Both the position numbers and the translations under genes were made by a program. From Heracleum sosnowskyi (Eukaryota; Streptophyta; Magnoliopsida; Apiales; Apiaceae), in contig CM061244.1 of NCBI GenBank assembly GCA_030848705.1, forward strand, positions 52,121,190 to 52,185,189: a DNA stretch of 64,000 bases, read 5' to 3'. Shown piece after piece: positions 47,382-60,386 of the stretch (its first letter is position 1; every line of letters starts with the position of its first letter). Below the pieces are notes generated by a model. That model did not search any database, was not told the DNA's origin, and saw nothing but the letters and a program-made list of their open reading frames with translations.

Positions 47382-48551
47382 TGTTAGGTCCAAAGTATCG
47401 TAGAAGGGGGGGTTGAATACGATACTCACAAATAATTCAATTTCGTTCACGAATTAATCTTTCAGTTCTATAACGAAATCAAACACACCAAACCAAATCA
47501 AGTTTCGGGGAATATATCTTTTTATAAATATAAACTTCGAGGGGTGCTACAATTTCTAATCCGTAGATTAGCTTCAATGAGTTCTAAGTTACACACAATC
47601 AAAACTTTGATAGAGTTTAAGCAGAATTAATTTCTCTGTATTTTCTCTCTGGCTCGATCTCTCTCTCAGTTATTGCTTCAGTGTTATAACTCGACTGAAG
47701 AAGACACACTTCCTCTGTTGTAATTGTAGTCTTAGTTTTTAGAAAACTATCGAACCTTAATTGTTAAAACAATCTTGGCCGTCCAATTCTCATCAACCTG
47801 ACAAACAAAGAAAACTTTTCACCCACTTTGTGAATTGAAAACTATCGAATAATAAAGTAATAATTACATTCGATGGTTTTTAAAATAAAAACTATCGAAT
47901 GGAACTTTTACTTTATTAAAGTTTTCATTCACTTTTTACTTTTCATTCGATGGTTTTCTAATTAAGAAAACTATCGAACATTTTCTTTTGTTTTTATTTA
48001 TGTCACCTTCGATGGTTTTCTTAAAAGAAAAACCATCGAACTCTTTTCCTTGTCCTTGACCTTTTAGAAAATCCATTCAGCTCCAGGGTGTTTCAATTTT
48101 AGACTGTATCAATTTCTTCTGAGACGATAAAACAACTTGATCTTTTTAGTTCCGTCACCTAGTGCAACTGGTCTGGTTCACAGATGAATAACACTTGATC
48201 AATTCTTCTTTTATGTCTTCAATTCAATGATGCTGATAAGTCCCTTGTCGTTCTGTTTGCTTCGTTTAAATCACTGGAATCCCGTGGCACTTAACCCTAA
48301 ATCATTCACATACTTCTGTCGTCTTGAAAGTCTTGTTTCTTTTGCTGTCACTGAGGCTTGAACATTTTCATGAACTTCTTTCCGTGACCTGTTTACGGAC
48401 TTCAAGAATACATAACGTATTTTGATTTTTTGAGTTTACCTTTTCTTCTTTGATTCTGGATTCCTGTGCTTCTGTTAATATTATTGTATGTCTTGTCCTT
48501 TGTTGAGTTGTAGTTATCTCTTTTACATCTTATGTTACATTATGCTTTACA
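47382..48551 (-). repeat. SIRE-B 3' LTR
   Basis: 1170 bp. Contains eight copies of AAACTATCGAA or its inverse at about 47738-48040, six of them forming three consecutive imperfect palindromes. Confidence 0.96.
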
Positions 48552-48899
48552 ATCTCCCCTATTTGATTGGATAGAGTTCGACAAGCAAATACTTCGAGGA
48601 TAACTCAACTAACTAAGGAAACATGAAACTACTTAAAGTAAGACAGCGTAATAATATTAAATGCATTCTGGATCAGATATATATACATTTCCAGATTTCA
48701 TAAATCAAAAACCAATTAAACTTTACAATGAAGTTGCTCCTCTAGTCTGAGCTGATAGTTCTTTTGTTCTTTGCTTCAATCTTCAGTCCATTCCAATCTC
48801 ACCTTCTTCAATCATTTGATCGGAGTTAGCAGCTTGATAATCAATCACTGATAGATAGTGCAGTGGTTCTCCAGGTTTAAGGATTGCTCCTTGGATGTG

Positions 48900-50993
48900 T
48901 TATCCAATATATTCAACCTCTTGACCCACTCCAGCCCATAACCATGCAATGTTAACATCTTTCTTGTTTAGCTTTGGCATGTTTGGCAGTCTGGTATGCA
49001 CTTCCAATCCTCTTTCCACTCTTTTCCTATAGTAAGGAACATTCTCCATTAGAAATCTTCTAAGAGTGTCTGCTGCTTTGTCCTTCTCCATTGATGAGAA
49101 TCCAGTGGATCTAAGATACTTCTCAACTGAGATTAGATAGTTGCTTGGGTAGTCACTCAGTTTGTCCTCAGCCAAATAGCAGATTCTGAACAAGTCATTC
49201 GTCATGAATCTAACCATTGGAGGATCTTCAGTAATCTCTGGACCGACTTTCATCACGATCTCCTTAACATGCTCACGAAGCAGTTCATTTAGCCTTGTAG
49301 TTCTTTGGATTTTGATGAGTATAGCCTGCAGTTCTTCCTCAAAACTGATTGGTGTCTTTCTCTCTCAGCTTGCCTGGGCTTTCACCATCTCCAAGGCAGC
49401 TTCTTCTTCCAGTGATAGAGAATTTGCTTCTTCTTCCATATCATCATCCAAGATAGGATGTTCTATTGGCTCTGGATAATATGGCTCATGCTCCTCCTGT
49501 AGTGGTTGCTCTTGCATGATCTCAAATTCCTCCTCACTTTTTTTTCTTCTTGCACACTTCCAATCCAGTACTTTCTAACTGGAATAGCTTCATTGGTTTC
49601 CCAAACTCCCATCCAGTTGTTTGCTAACCTTCATTAGTCACTTCATTTGTTTCCCCTTCTCCAACTTTCTCCCCCTTAGTTGAGGAATCCTCGATAAAGT
49701 TATCCTCATTGTAAAAGGTAGTAGAAGGATCAGGTTGTTGCTGTGAAGGTCCGGGTTGTTGGTTCCTCAACATATTCCATAATCTCCTTGAGGGTGGATT
49801 GAACATGTACCTCTAGGTAATAGCAAATCATCAATATTTGGAAGGGTTAGGGTGTCACTCCTCACGTTTGGCTCTGGGTGTACACTCAACGTTTCTGTTA
49901 GTGTTTCACTCATTTTTCCTTTCCCACTCAGGCCAGGTGTAAGTGTTTTTGTTCCACTCAATCCCTTTTTGCTAGTTGTACCTGCAGAAGAAAACACTGT
50001 AGCCGTCCTTAAGGAGGTCACCGGTGGTGCAATGGGGCTTCGCAAGTCCCCGTCCTTGGTTAAACCAAGTTGATGATCATCTGTAGATGATATATCCTTT
50101 GAAGGATCTAGAGTTTGAATCTCTAGGGGGTTAGAAACAGGCTCTATTAACAGCAGAGATCCCGAATCTTCCCCAATAGTCCGTGAAGACTTTACCTCAG
50201 TTGACTCCTCAATGTGAATTGATTCGTCGTCACCGAGTTGCCGATCTGCACCTACGTCAGACCCTTTACCCGCAGGATCCAGATATGTTCCATCTGGGGA
50301 GGTAGACAATGACCCTTTAGATTGTGCATTTAGGTCAAAGCCTTCTCTCGACGTCTGTGAAGACCCTTGGTTCTTAGAACCTTCAACCAGTGAACCTGAC
50401 CGTAATATGGTCGGAACACCAGTTGCTTCCGTCAATTCTTCCTTACCTGATTGAGCTAATGGTTCAGATATAGCTTTCGTTAGCGTAGCCCAATCAGCAT
50501 CAGAAAAATCAATAAAGGGCGCTTTGGAAGTTTGAAATAAAGTATCAACAGTTGCCTCGGTTTCTGTTCGTCTCCTTTTAGAGGAAGGCAGAGCTGCTGT
50601 TGAAAGGTGTATCTCCTTATGTGGTGTTGCTAAGGCACTATCTCCCTCTACACTCACGGATGTCTGAATATTGGGTATAGGAGGAGAAGGAGGCTCGTTT
50701 ATTGTTTCATTTGGCTCTTCCAAAGGCTCTTCGACCGTGGTTAGAGGTTGTGGGTTTGCAACCTCCTGGTCTGGAATGGCCACTGAGGGCTCTGGATCAA
50801 CATCCATAGGTTGCGGTTCAGGAGCCAGTTCAGGTTCAGGAATGTTACCTTGATTTACCTGTTCCCCTGGGGGTAGAAGTGGTAGGGGCACCGTTCTTAG
50901 ATATTCAGTGAGAACACTGGGTACCCCTGGAAGAAATTTGTTCTTCCTTATCAGAGCGGTTATTGCATTGCTCTTCATCTTCATGCACTTCAT
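48900..50993 (-). pseudogene. SIRE-B post-pol (env-like) ORF, decayed
   Basis: Best read from 50993. The first 408 codons run to 49767: a Pro/Glu-rich stretch (PEPELAPEPQPMDVDPEP), then low-complexity Ser/Thr/Asp-rich sequence. Frameshifts follow near 49790 and at an A8 run near 49540, and a TGA near 49366; open sequence resumes in the first frame and ends at 48900 (EITEDPPMVRFMTND...). No membrane helix evident. It corresponds in position to the SIRE-A post-pol ORF but the two share no similarity I could recognise. Function unknown. Confidence 0.7.
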
Positions 50994-51782
50994 GGTCTCC
51001 TCGCCTTCGAATGTCTTTGCTGTTTAATACAAAAACTATCGAACACCTTATGTTGAAAAACTATCGAGAACTTTAATATTAATTAATTAAGTTCACTTCG
51101 ATACTTTTTTCCCTTGTATTTCAAAATTTATCGAGAATTTAAATATTAATTAAGGTAAATTCCTTCGATATATTTTAAAGTAAATCTCAAAAACTATCGA
51201 GAATTGTTTTCGACAGTTTTTCTTTTCCTTTTCAAAAACTATCGAAAATTAATTTCGATAGATTTATCTATGTACTTGAAAAACTATCGAATTTCCTAAA
51301 TTCGATATTTTTGCTTCTGTCTTCATTTTAAAACATGTTCTTGTTCTAAAAATCAGACTTTTATTTTCTGTCAAGTTTTATTTTGAATAAACTTTTTCAA
51401 ATTTACCAAAATCAATTGTTAACAGAAAATTCACAATTTTCTTAGAATAAAATCGACTAAATATCATTGAATGATATTAACCAATTAACATCCAATAAAT
51501 TATGCTGCATTAATCTACAATGTTAAAAACAAAGTAAATTAATTCAAATTAAATAGATGCTTAAATATTTAGAACAAATATTAGCACCTAAATAATCTTT
51601 AGAATTAATAACCAATTAAATGCCAGAAGATATATCATCCATAATTATGACATAAAATTAGTATACTAATCCTAACTACGAGAATTGCTCCAGAAAATAA
51701 ATTCACGAGTCCTAAAGATATAGAAATTCTTAAACTCATGTATTCACTAGGACTCTCTGTAGTTACTGACTTCTAATCAAAA
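50994..51782 (-). repeat. SIRE-B pol to post-pol spacer with iterated AAACTATCGA
   Basis: No gene. At 51030-51310 about eleven variants of AAAACTATCGA(A/G) or its inverse TTCGATA(G)TTTT lie about 25 bp apart. The rest is AT-rich. Confidence 0.8.
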
Positions 51783-54700
51783 TCAATTAGAAAGATTTAA
51801 CATCCCAAGTTCACCAACCAGCTTATTGAAAGTGGATTCATCAAGCGGTTTAGTAAAGATGTCTGCAATTTGATCCTCCGTGGGTACAAAATGTAACTCC
51901 ACAGTTCCATTCATGACATGCTCTAGGATAAAATGATACCTGATGTCGATGTGCTTCGTCCTCGAGTGTTGCACTGGGTTGTTTGAGATTGCTATGGCAC
52001 TTGTGTTGTCGCAAAATATTGGAATCTTTGTCAACAAAAGTCCATAGTCACGGAGTTGGTTTCTCATCCACAAGATCTGAGCACAACAGCTACCAGTAGA
52101 AATGTATTCAGCCTCAGCTGTTGATGTGGAAATTGAATGCTGCTTCTTGCTATACCAGGAAACTAACCTTCTTTCAAGAAACTGACAGCTTCCTGAAGTA
52201 CTCTTCCGATCAATCTTACAACCTGCAAAATCAGAGTCTGTGTATCCAATAAGATCAAATCCTGTATCTTTAGGGTACCAAATTCCAAGATTTGGGGTCC
52301 CCTTAAGATATCTAAATATTCGCTTAACAGCTATTAGATGAGATTCTTTAGGATCAGACGGAAATCTAGCACACAAGCATGTTGCAAACATTATATCTGG
52401 TCTACTTGCAGTGAGATAAAGTAATGAGCCTATCATACCTCTGTAGCCTGTGATGTCAACCTTCTTACCAGTTTCATCCTGATCAAGCTTAGTGGCAGTT
52501 GGCATAGGAGTCTTTGTTGTAGATGAGTCTTCCATTTGATACTTCTTCAGAAGATCTTTGATGTACTTGGACTGACAAATGAATATACCATCTTGTTTTT
52601 GGTATACTTGCAGTCCAAGAAAGAATGACAATTCACCCATCATGCTCATTTCATAACGACTCTGCATTAACTTAGCAAATCTCTTGCATAGATCATCATT
52701 AGTAGAACCAAATATTATGTCATCAACATATACTTGCACCAATATCAAATCATTTTTATGCTTTTTGACAAAGAGAGTTTTGTCTACAACACCTCTTGTA
52801 AAATCATTTTCAAGTAAGAATTCAGAGAGAGTGTCATACCATGTCCTTGGAGCTTGTTTGAGTCCGTAGAGAGATTTGAATAGAAAGTACACAAAGTCTG
52901 CCAGTTTTGAATCCTCAAAACCTGGAGGTTGTTCCACATACACTTCTTCTTCTAACTCCCCGTTCAGAAAAACACTCTTCACATCCATTTGATATACCTT
53001 GTAATTGGAATGTGCAGCAAATGCCAGAAACATTCTGATGGCCTCAATTCTTGCTACTGGTGCATAGGTTTCATCATAATCTATACCCTCTTCTTGAGAG
53101 TAACCATTAGCAACCAGTCTGGCTTTGTTTCTCGTTACAATGCCATCTTCGTCTAACTTATTTCTGAATACCCATCGTGTTCCAATAACAGATTTTCCCT
53201 TAGGCCTGGGTACCAGCTTCCAAACTTTCTGCCTTTCAAACTGATTGAGTTCCTCTTGCATAGCAATCACCCAATCTGGATCATCTAGAGCATCTTCAAC
53301 TTTCTTAGGTTCTGTTTCTGAAAGAAACCCAGAATAGTGACATTCATTTTGTGATGTTCTCCTAGTTCTCACTCCTGTGTCCGGATCACCAATGATCAAG
53401 TGAAAGGGATGATCTCTATTCCATACCCTTTGTCTTGGAAGATGCGATCTTGATGATTCTCCTTGTTCTAGATGTTGTGGAGTGTGACTAGTTGATCCTT
53501 CTCCTGCTCCCCCTGAGTTGTTGACGGTTTGATCTGTTGATTCTGAAAACTGACTAGTGGAGCCTGTATGTTGAGGATCTCCACTTTGGTCACCACTTCA
53601 GGTACTTCTTCATTGTCAGAGAGATCTCCTGATAGATTTTCAAATACCAAAGATTCAGAGTTCTCTCCAGTTTGCAGGCCTGGTCTTTTGGTGTCGTCAA
53701 ATGTTACATTAAAGCTTTCCAACACCTTCTTATCTTCAATCACATATACCCTGAAAGCCTTAGATTCCAGAGAATAGCCCAGAAAAATGCCTTCATCTGC
53801 TTTGGCATCAAACTTGCCAAGATGTTCTCCATCTTTAAGTACAAAGCACTTTGCACCAAACACATGAAAGTACTTCAGTGTTGGTTTCTTGTTGGCCATT
53901 AACTCATACAGAGTCTTTTCATGATCTTTGCTGATCAGGGTTCGATTCTGAGTGTAGCAAGCTGTATTCACTGCTTCAGCCCAAAAGTAAGTGGGAAGTT
54001 TTGATTCACTCAACATGGTCCTTGCTGCTTCAACCAAGGTCCTGTTCTTCCTTTCCACTACTCCATTCTGTTGAGGAGTTCTTGGTGCTGAAAACTGTCT
54101 TGATATTCCTTTCTCTGAGCAGAAATCATTAAGAACTGCATTCTTGAATTCAGTTCCATTGTCTGATCTGATTGTCCGCACAGGTAGCTTAGCTTCCACT
54201 TCTATCTTCTTGATGTGATCAATGATTAGTTGTGTTGCTTCATCCTTTGATTGTATGAACAACACCCATGTGTACTTGGAGTAGTCGTCCACCATCACCA
54301 ATGCATATCTATTCCTTGAAAGTGACATAACATTAACTGGACCAAATAAATCCATATGAATCAGCTGTAATGGTTCAGTAATGCTTGTCATTCCTTTGCT
54401 TCCATGTGATGCTTTCTTCGACTTCCCCTTTTCACATGCTTCACATAGTCCCTCCTGATTGAATTCCATCAGGGGCAACCCTCTCACCAACTCTCTCTTT
54501 ACCAAAGAGTTCATAGTTTTGAAGTTCAAGTGTGAGAGCTTCTTGTGCCATAGCCAACTTTGTTCTGAAGATGCCTTTGCATAGAAACATGTAACTTCTC
54601 CTTCACTGGTAGAACTTAAGTCAGCTATAAACAAATTTCCTTTTCTCACTCCCAGTAGAGTAAGCTTCTCATCCTTCCTGTTGGTGATCAAGCACTTGTC

Positions 54701-54979
54701 CTTTCTGAAATCTACATTGTAGCCTTTATCACAGAACTGACTGATACTTAGAAGATTGTGCTTTAATCCTTCAACAAGAGAGATGTTTTCAATGATGACA
54801 TTTCCAGCTTTCAATTTACCATATCCCGTAGTGTATCCTTTGCTGTCATCTCCAAAGGTTACAATCGGGCCGGTCTTCTTAACCACCTCTGTAAGCAGGG
54901 ACTCTTCACCTGTCATGTGTCTAGAACAGCCACTATCCAGAATCCACACAACCTTTGAGCTTTTAACCTTACCCTGCAA
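51783..54979 (-). pseudogene. SIRE-B pol (protease, integrase, RT, RNase H)
   Basis: Protease VVWILDSGCSRHMTG, integrase with HKKLSHLNFK and CEACEKGK finger and IRSDNGTEF, up to 53468. A 1-nt frameshift near 53550 leads into the RT frame, which contains the NSGG-rich linker and is open to 51783. RT has YVDDIIFGS and RNase H has [17 protein letters not shown], ending MLNLSN. Apart from the frameshift the 1,060 codons look intact, with canonical catalytic residues. Confidence 0.93.
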
Positions 54980-54990
54980 TCACAGATTGA

Positions 54991-57415
54991 TTAAGCGGAC
55001 TTTGGTACCCAAAATTGTTTGGGTCCTGAAGGTTTAGATGATTTAACAGGAGTAACATTCAATTTAGTCTTACCCTGTTTGATATTCATAGTATCTGTGG
55101 ATTTAACATTATCAGTGCTATTGCTACTATCAGACATCAACTTAAAATAAGCATGCATGAGGTTGTACTTACATAGCAAACAATCTTTCTTTCCACAGGG
55201 TTCATGAAGATCATGCATGTCAGACATGTTATGCATTTCAGAAGCATTAGCAGTTTCTACTTTAACCTTTTTACATGCATGTGTAAGGTGTCCAGCAGAA
55301 TTACAAATAGAGCACAACTTCCTAGATACAATGGGAGAATATGGAACCATTTCCTGATTAACAATCTTCTTCTGCCCATTCCTGTTCTTTTTAACATTAC
55401 TAACTACGTCACCTACTTCAGTTTTAGGTAAATCAGGTTTAGGTAATTCATTTTTTACTGATTTCCTAGGCAACTTAGTTTTTACCTCTTTTTCCTTCAA
55501 CAAATCCTCCTCAAGCAATTCTTGTCTTATGAAAAGGTCATCCTCATGAAAGAGTGGTGGAAACGGCTTAACAAAAACTGGACAATCAACATTCTTAAGA
55601 ACATGTGGAGTATTCCTTTTGACAACTGAAGATGTCATAGGGAATTCCACAATCTTCTTACCAGCTTTCTTGTTATAGTCAAATCCTATAGCAGTTTTAT
55701 TCTCTATGGCCTGAGTATAAATGATTTCCTTAGCCACTAGAGCGGAATTCTTAAAAGCATTCAGCTTCAAATCTAGATCTGAAATCTGCTTCCTGAGGAT
55801 AGTCTCTATCTCATCATTACACTTGACCTTGTTCTCTAAGTACACATTCTTTTGCTTAAGATCTTCTAATGTTACAGCTACAAGCTCTAGTTCTTCATTT
55901 TCAGATTCTAGATTTTTAATCTTAAGAACTAGTTTAGCATTTTCCATTTCTGATGCTAGCATGCTTGTGTGTACATTAAACAATTCTACACTAAGATCTT
56001 GCACAGTTTTCTTGTACTCAGAATTAGACATATCAATTGTAGTTAAGATAGGTACCTGAGATGATTGTGGTGATTCCTCTGAAGAGTCAGCTATTAGAGC
56101 AATATTTACATATTCCTCCTCTTCATCTGAATCAGTATCATCCCAGTGCTTTCCCTCTGCTATATAAGCTTTCCCTTTCTGCTTTCCAGACAATGCCTCC
56201 AGTTGCTGTTTAAGCTTGGCATTCTCCTTCTTCAACTCATCATAAGAATCCTTCTTTCCATAGACATCTTTCATGTCTCTTGCTTGACGAGGCTTCCGGC
56301 ATTCAGTGGCGAAATGCCCTAACTCATTGCAGTTGTAGCATCTTGATTTGCTTCTATCAATCATGCCAGTCTTGTAGCCTCCCTTAAAGCCTGTACTAGG
56401 TGTATAATTGCTCTTCTGGAATCTGTTGGTTGAGCCCTTGAACTTGTACTTAGGGTTTCTTTTGAAACGAATATGACTAAACTTTGCAGCTAAGTACGCC
56501 ATGGTTTTGTCTTCCATTTGCTCAAGCTCTTCTAGGGTGTAGTAATCACTTTCATCAACACCCAGATTCACAGAATCCATTTTGCTTCTATTATCACCTC
56601 CTTTCCAGCTCTAGGGGTTTGAACCTGAATCTCAGAAGTTATTGGTTCATCCACTACAAGTGCTGCTGATCTCACAAGTGCATTGTGCTTGCTGTCCACT
56701 GTCCCTGATCCGTAGATTACACCCTTTGTTCCTGTTCCATCTCATAGGTCTTCAACTTGCCATAGATCATCTCTAGTGGCATCTTTGTGAAGTCAATTCT
56801 TTCCCTAATGGATGATGACTTGTGTTCTACATGATGGGGCAGCGTCATCATGAACTTCCTGTTTGATTCTCTCAGTGGATAGGTCTTTCCTTTCATTGCC
56901 AATTCATTGAGAATCTTAGTATATTTCTCAAAGACCTGAGTTATACTTTCTCCTGGCAGGGACCTAAACGCTTCATATTGAGAAGTCAGGATGTCCAATC
57001 TATTTTCCTGAACGTCTTCAGTTCCTTCCATTATCAAGTTAATGGTATCCCACATATGTTTCCCGCTTGTACAGTTCATCAACTGATAGCTCATTTCCTT
57101 GTCTGCGGAGTCCGCCAATATCAACATTAAACCGGTGTCCAATCGAATCAGTTCTTTGTCAGAATCTGTATATTCAGTAATATCCTTAGGTTGGGTGCCT
57201 TGAGGAATCCTGCTACCATCAGGAGCTGTAGATTCACTAACTGGTTTCATTGGTACAAACGGTCCGTTCTCTAATATGCCAATATACAACGGGTTAGATA
57301 CCTTGATAAATAACAGCATCTTCATCTTCCACAAACCGAAATAATCTCTAGTAAACGGGGGAACTTTAATAACAGCAGTTGTCTTTGGAGCACTCATGGT
57401 TTCTGAAAATTTCAA
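54991..57415 (-). pseudogene. SIRE-B gag
   Basis: Starts MKFSETMSAPKTTAV (the second ATG at 57397 fits the family better). A first part (57415-56717) is UBN2-like gag. A frameshift near 56720 leads to a second part ending at 54991, with knuckle CYNCNELGHFATEC near 56340, coiled-coil-like Leu/Glu-rich middle, CSICNSAGHLTHAC near 55300 and a final WVPKSA before TAA. Pol starts 12 bases further in a different frame. Confidence 0.9.
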
Positions 57416-57543
57416 ATTGTTTAAAATTCAATAAATTCCAATTAAATGAAAAAATTTGAAAGTTAAAAAATTTGCTTCGAATTTTCACGCTACGTTTGAT
57501 TTTGGTCTCATTCACCGGATCTGATTTGTATATCAATCAAGTA

Positions 57544-57555
57544 GCTCTGATACCA
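57544..57555 (-). other. SIRE-B primer binding site
   Basis: TGGTATCAGAGC on the minus strand, two bases after the 5' LTR; initiator Met-tRNA type. Confidence 0.95.
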
Positions 57556-57557
57556 AT

Positions 57558-58727
57558 TGTTAGGTCCAAAGTATCGTAGAAGGGGGGGTTGAATACGATA
57601 CTCACAAATAATTCAATTTCGTTCGCGGATTAATCTTTCAGTTCTATAACGAAATCAAACACACCAAACCAAATCAAGTTTCGGGGAATATATCTTTTTA
57701 TAAATATAAACCTCGAGGGGTGCTACAATTTCTAATCCGTAGATTAGCTTCAATGAGTTCTAAGTTACACACAATCAAAACTTTGATAGAGTTTAAGCAG
57801 AATTAATTTCTCTGTATTTTCTCTCTGGCTCAATCTCTCTCTCAGTTATTGCTTCAGTGTTATAACTCGACTGAAGAAGACACACTTCCTCTGTTGTAAT
57901 TGTAGTCTTAGTTTTTAGAAAACTATCGAACCTTAATTGTTAAAACAATCTTGGTCGTCCAATTCTCATCAACCTGACAAACAAAGAAAACTTTTCACCC
58001 ACTTTGTGAATTGAAAACTATCGAATAATAAAGTAATAATGACATTCGATGGTTTTTAAAATAAAAACTATCGAATGGAACTTTTACTTTATTAAAGTTT
58101 TCATTCACTTTTTACTTTTCATTCGATGGTTTTCTAATTAAGAAAACTATCGAACATTTTCTTTTGTTTTTCTTTATGTCACCTTCGATGGTTTTCTTAA
58201 AAGAAAAACCATCGAACTCTTTTCCTTGTCCTTGACCTTTTAGAAAATCCATTCAGCTCCAGGGTGTTTCAGTTTTAGACTATATCAATTTCTTCTGAGA
58301 CGATAAAACAACTTGATCTTTTTAGTGTCGTCACCTAGTGCAACTGGTCTGGTTCACAGATGAATAACACTTGATCAATTCTTCTTTTATGTCTTCAATT
58401 CAATGCTGCTGATAAGTCCCTTGTCGTTCTGGTTGCTTCGTTTAAATCACTGGAATCCCGTGGCACTTAACCCTAAATCATTCACATACTTCTGTCGTCT
58501 TGAAAGTCTTGTTTCTTTTGCTGTCACTGAGGCTTGAACATTTTCATGAACTTCTTTCCGTGACCTGTTTACGGACTTCAAGAATACATAACGTATTTTG
58601 ATTTTTTGAGTTTACCTTTTCTTCTTTGATTCTGGATTCCTGTGCTTCTGTTAATATTATTCTTTGTCTTGTCCTTTGTTGAGTTGTAGTTATCTCTTTT
58701 ACATCTTATGTTACATTATGCTTTACA
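57558..58727 (-). repeat. SIRE-B 5' LTR
   Basis: 1170 bp, TG...CA in its own orientation. A TATA-like TTTATAAAAAG lies near 57690. Carries the same eight AAACTATCGAA words as the 3' LTR. Confidence 0.96.
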
Positions 58728-58732
58728 AAAAT

Positions 58733-60359
58733 GCACAAAGATGACATCTCCAAGGTATCATTCATCACTGACTTTGTTGTTTACTGTTATTTGGTTATGG
58801 CATTTGGACTTAAGAATGCAGGAGCAACGTATCAAAGGTTGGTGAACAAAATTTTTGAACACCTGATTGGAAAAACCATGGAAGTCTATGTGGATGATAT
58901 GTTGGTTAAAAGCCTCGATAAGATGGATCATATAAACCATTTACGGGAAGCCTTTGAAGTGCTGAGGCACCATAAAATGATGTTCAATCCAGCAAAGTGT
59001 GCATTTGGTGTAGGGTTAGGAAAGTTTCTAGGCCTAATGGTTTCTAAACGAGGAATTGAGGTTAACCCCGACAAAATCAAAGCAATCCTGGACATGGAGC
59101 CACCACGGTCTGTCAAGGATGTTCAGAAGTTAACAGGAATAATAGCTGCATTGGGGAGATTCATCTCCAAGTCAGGGGAGAAGTGCTTACCTTTCTTCAA
59201 AGCACTCAAGAACGTGAAAAACTTTGAATGGACAACATAAAGCCAGGAGGCCTTTGAGGCCTTGAAGAAGTACATGGCTGAGGCACCATTGTTGGCAAAA
59301 CCAAAACCAGGAGAGACTCTCTACTTATACCTGGAAGTTTCTAACACTGCCCTTGGAGCTGTTTTGGTAAAGGAAGAATTGAAAATTCAGAAGTCTATCT
59401 ATTACGTGAGCAAGATTCTACATGGAGTGGAAATAAACTACTCTACGATATAGAAGTTTGCCTTAGTCCTGATCATGGCCTCAAGAAAGCTACGTCCATA
59501 CTTCCAAGCACACAAGATAGAGGTCTTGACTAATCAGCCTCTAAGAAACATCTTGCACAATCCTCAAGTTAGCGGAAGATTGATCAAATGGGCTATAGAA
59601 TTGGGAGAGTTTGACATCAAGTATAAGCCTCGAACGGTAATAAAAGCTCAAGCACTCGCTGACTTCATGGTTGAATGCACCATTGACAACCAAGAAGTCG
59701 GGGAACAGGAAGTAGTATTGGAAGGAAAAGAAGAAGACAAGAAGGATGAAGACATGGTGTCCAAAGAATGTTGGGTACTCTATTTTGAGGGAGCATCAAA
59801 AACAAAATAAAGTGGAGCAGGCTTGGTGCTACAAAGTCCCGATGGATTCTTAATAGAGTATGCAATAAAGCTGGACTTCCCAACAATGAACAATGAAGCT
59901 GAGTACGAAGCTCTCATAGCTGGCCTAGGGCTGGCTGGAGCCTTGAGAGTTAAGACTCTGAATGTATGTGGAGACTCGAGGCTAGTAGTCTCCTAGGTAA
60001 ATGGAGAATTTGAAGCCAGAGATGAAGTCATGGCCAAGTATCTGAAACTGGTCAAGGCCATTATGACTCAGTTTGATGAATGTTATGTGGAACACATTCC
60101 AAGGGAAGAAAATATGAAGGTTAACGCCTTGTCCAAGTTTGCTTATTCTGAAATTGAGAACTATGCAGGAACTGTATACTTCCAAGTCTTGAAGACCCCT
60201 AGCATCAATGGAAAGTTAATAGCACCCATTGACGTGGCTAGCTGTTGGATGGATCCCATCAAATTTCATCTGGAAACTGGTTGGTTACCTAACGATACTT
60301 CAGAAGCACGAAAGTTATATATGAGAGCACTAAGGTATACCTTGATTGAGGGAATCTAA
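58733..60359 (+). pseudogene. Tat gypsy RT 3' part and RNase H
   Basis: RT continues with HKDDISKVSFITDF, the AFGLKNAGATYQRLVN block and catalytic YVDDMLVKS. The first RNase H-like domain (LEVSNTALGAVLV, 59313-59810) and a second RNase H-type domain typical of Tat elements (YFEGASKTK, AEYEALIAGL, GDSRLVV, 59776-60359) follow. Stops: TAA 59238, TAG 59451, TAA 59808, TAG 59994, TAA 60357. The frame is otherwise continuous. The duplicated RNase H domain is a known feature of Tat-group elements. Confidence 0.88.
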
Positions 60360-60386
60360 TACAAAAAGTCTTTCATTGTCCCTTAC

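Larger units (their letters stand above)
47382..58727 (-). mobile_element. SIRE-B: complete SIRE-type Ty1/copia retrotransposon, 11,346 bp
   Basis: Minus orientation. LTRs of 1170 bp at 57558-58727 (5') and 47382-48551 (3'), target duplication AAAAT at 47377-47381 and 58728-58732. About fifteen differences between LTRs by eye, so somewhat older than SIRE-A and the copia element. Primer site TGGTATCAGAGC on the minus strand at 57555-57544; purine tract TAGGGGAGAT at 48561-48552. Gene order gag, pol, post-pol ORF. It has a family-private repeated word AAACTATCGAA in the LTR and after pol. Confidence 0.96.

Noticed and set aside
48900..50993. Host gene for the Pro/Glu-rich protein
   Set aside because: It sits between pol and the 3' LTR of SIRE-B in the sense direction, the normal place of the post-pol ORF.
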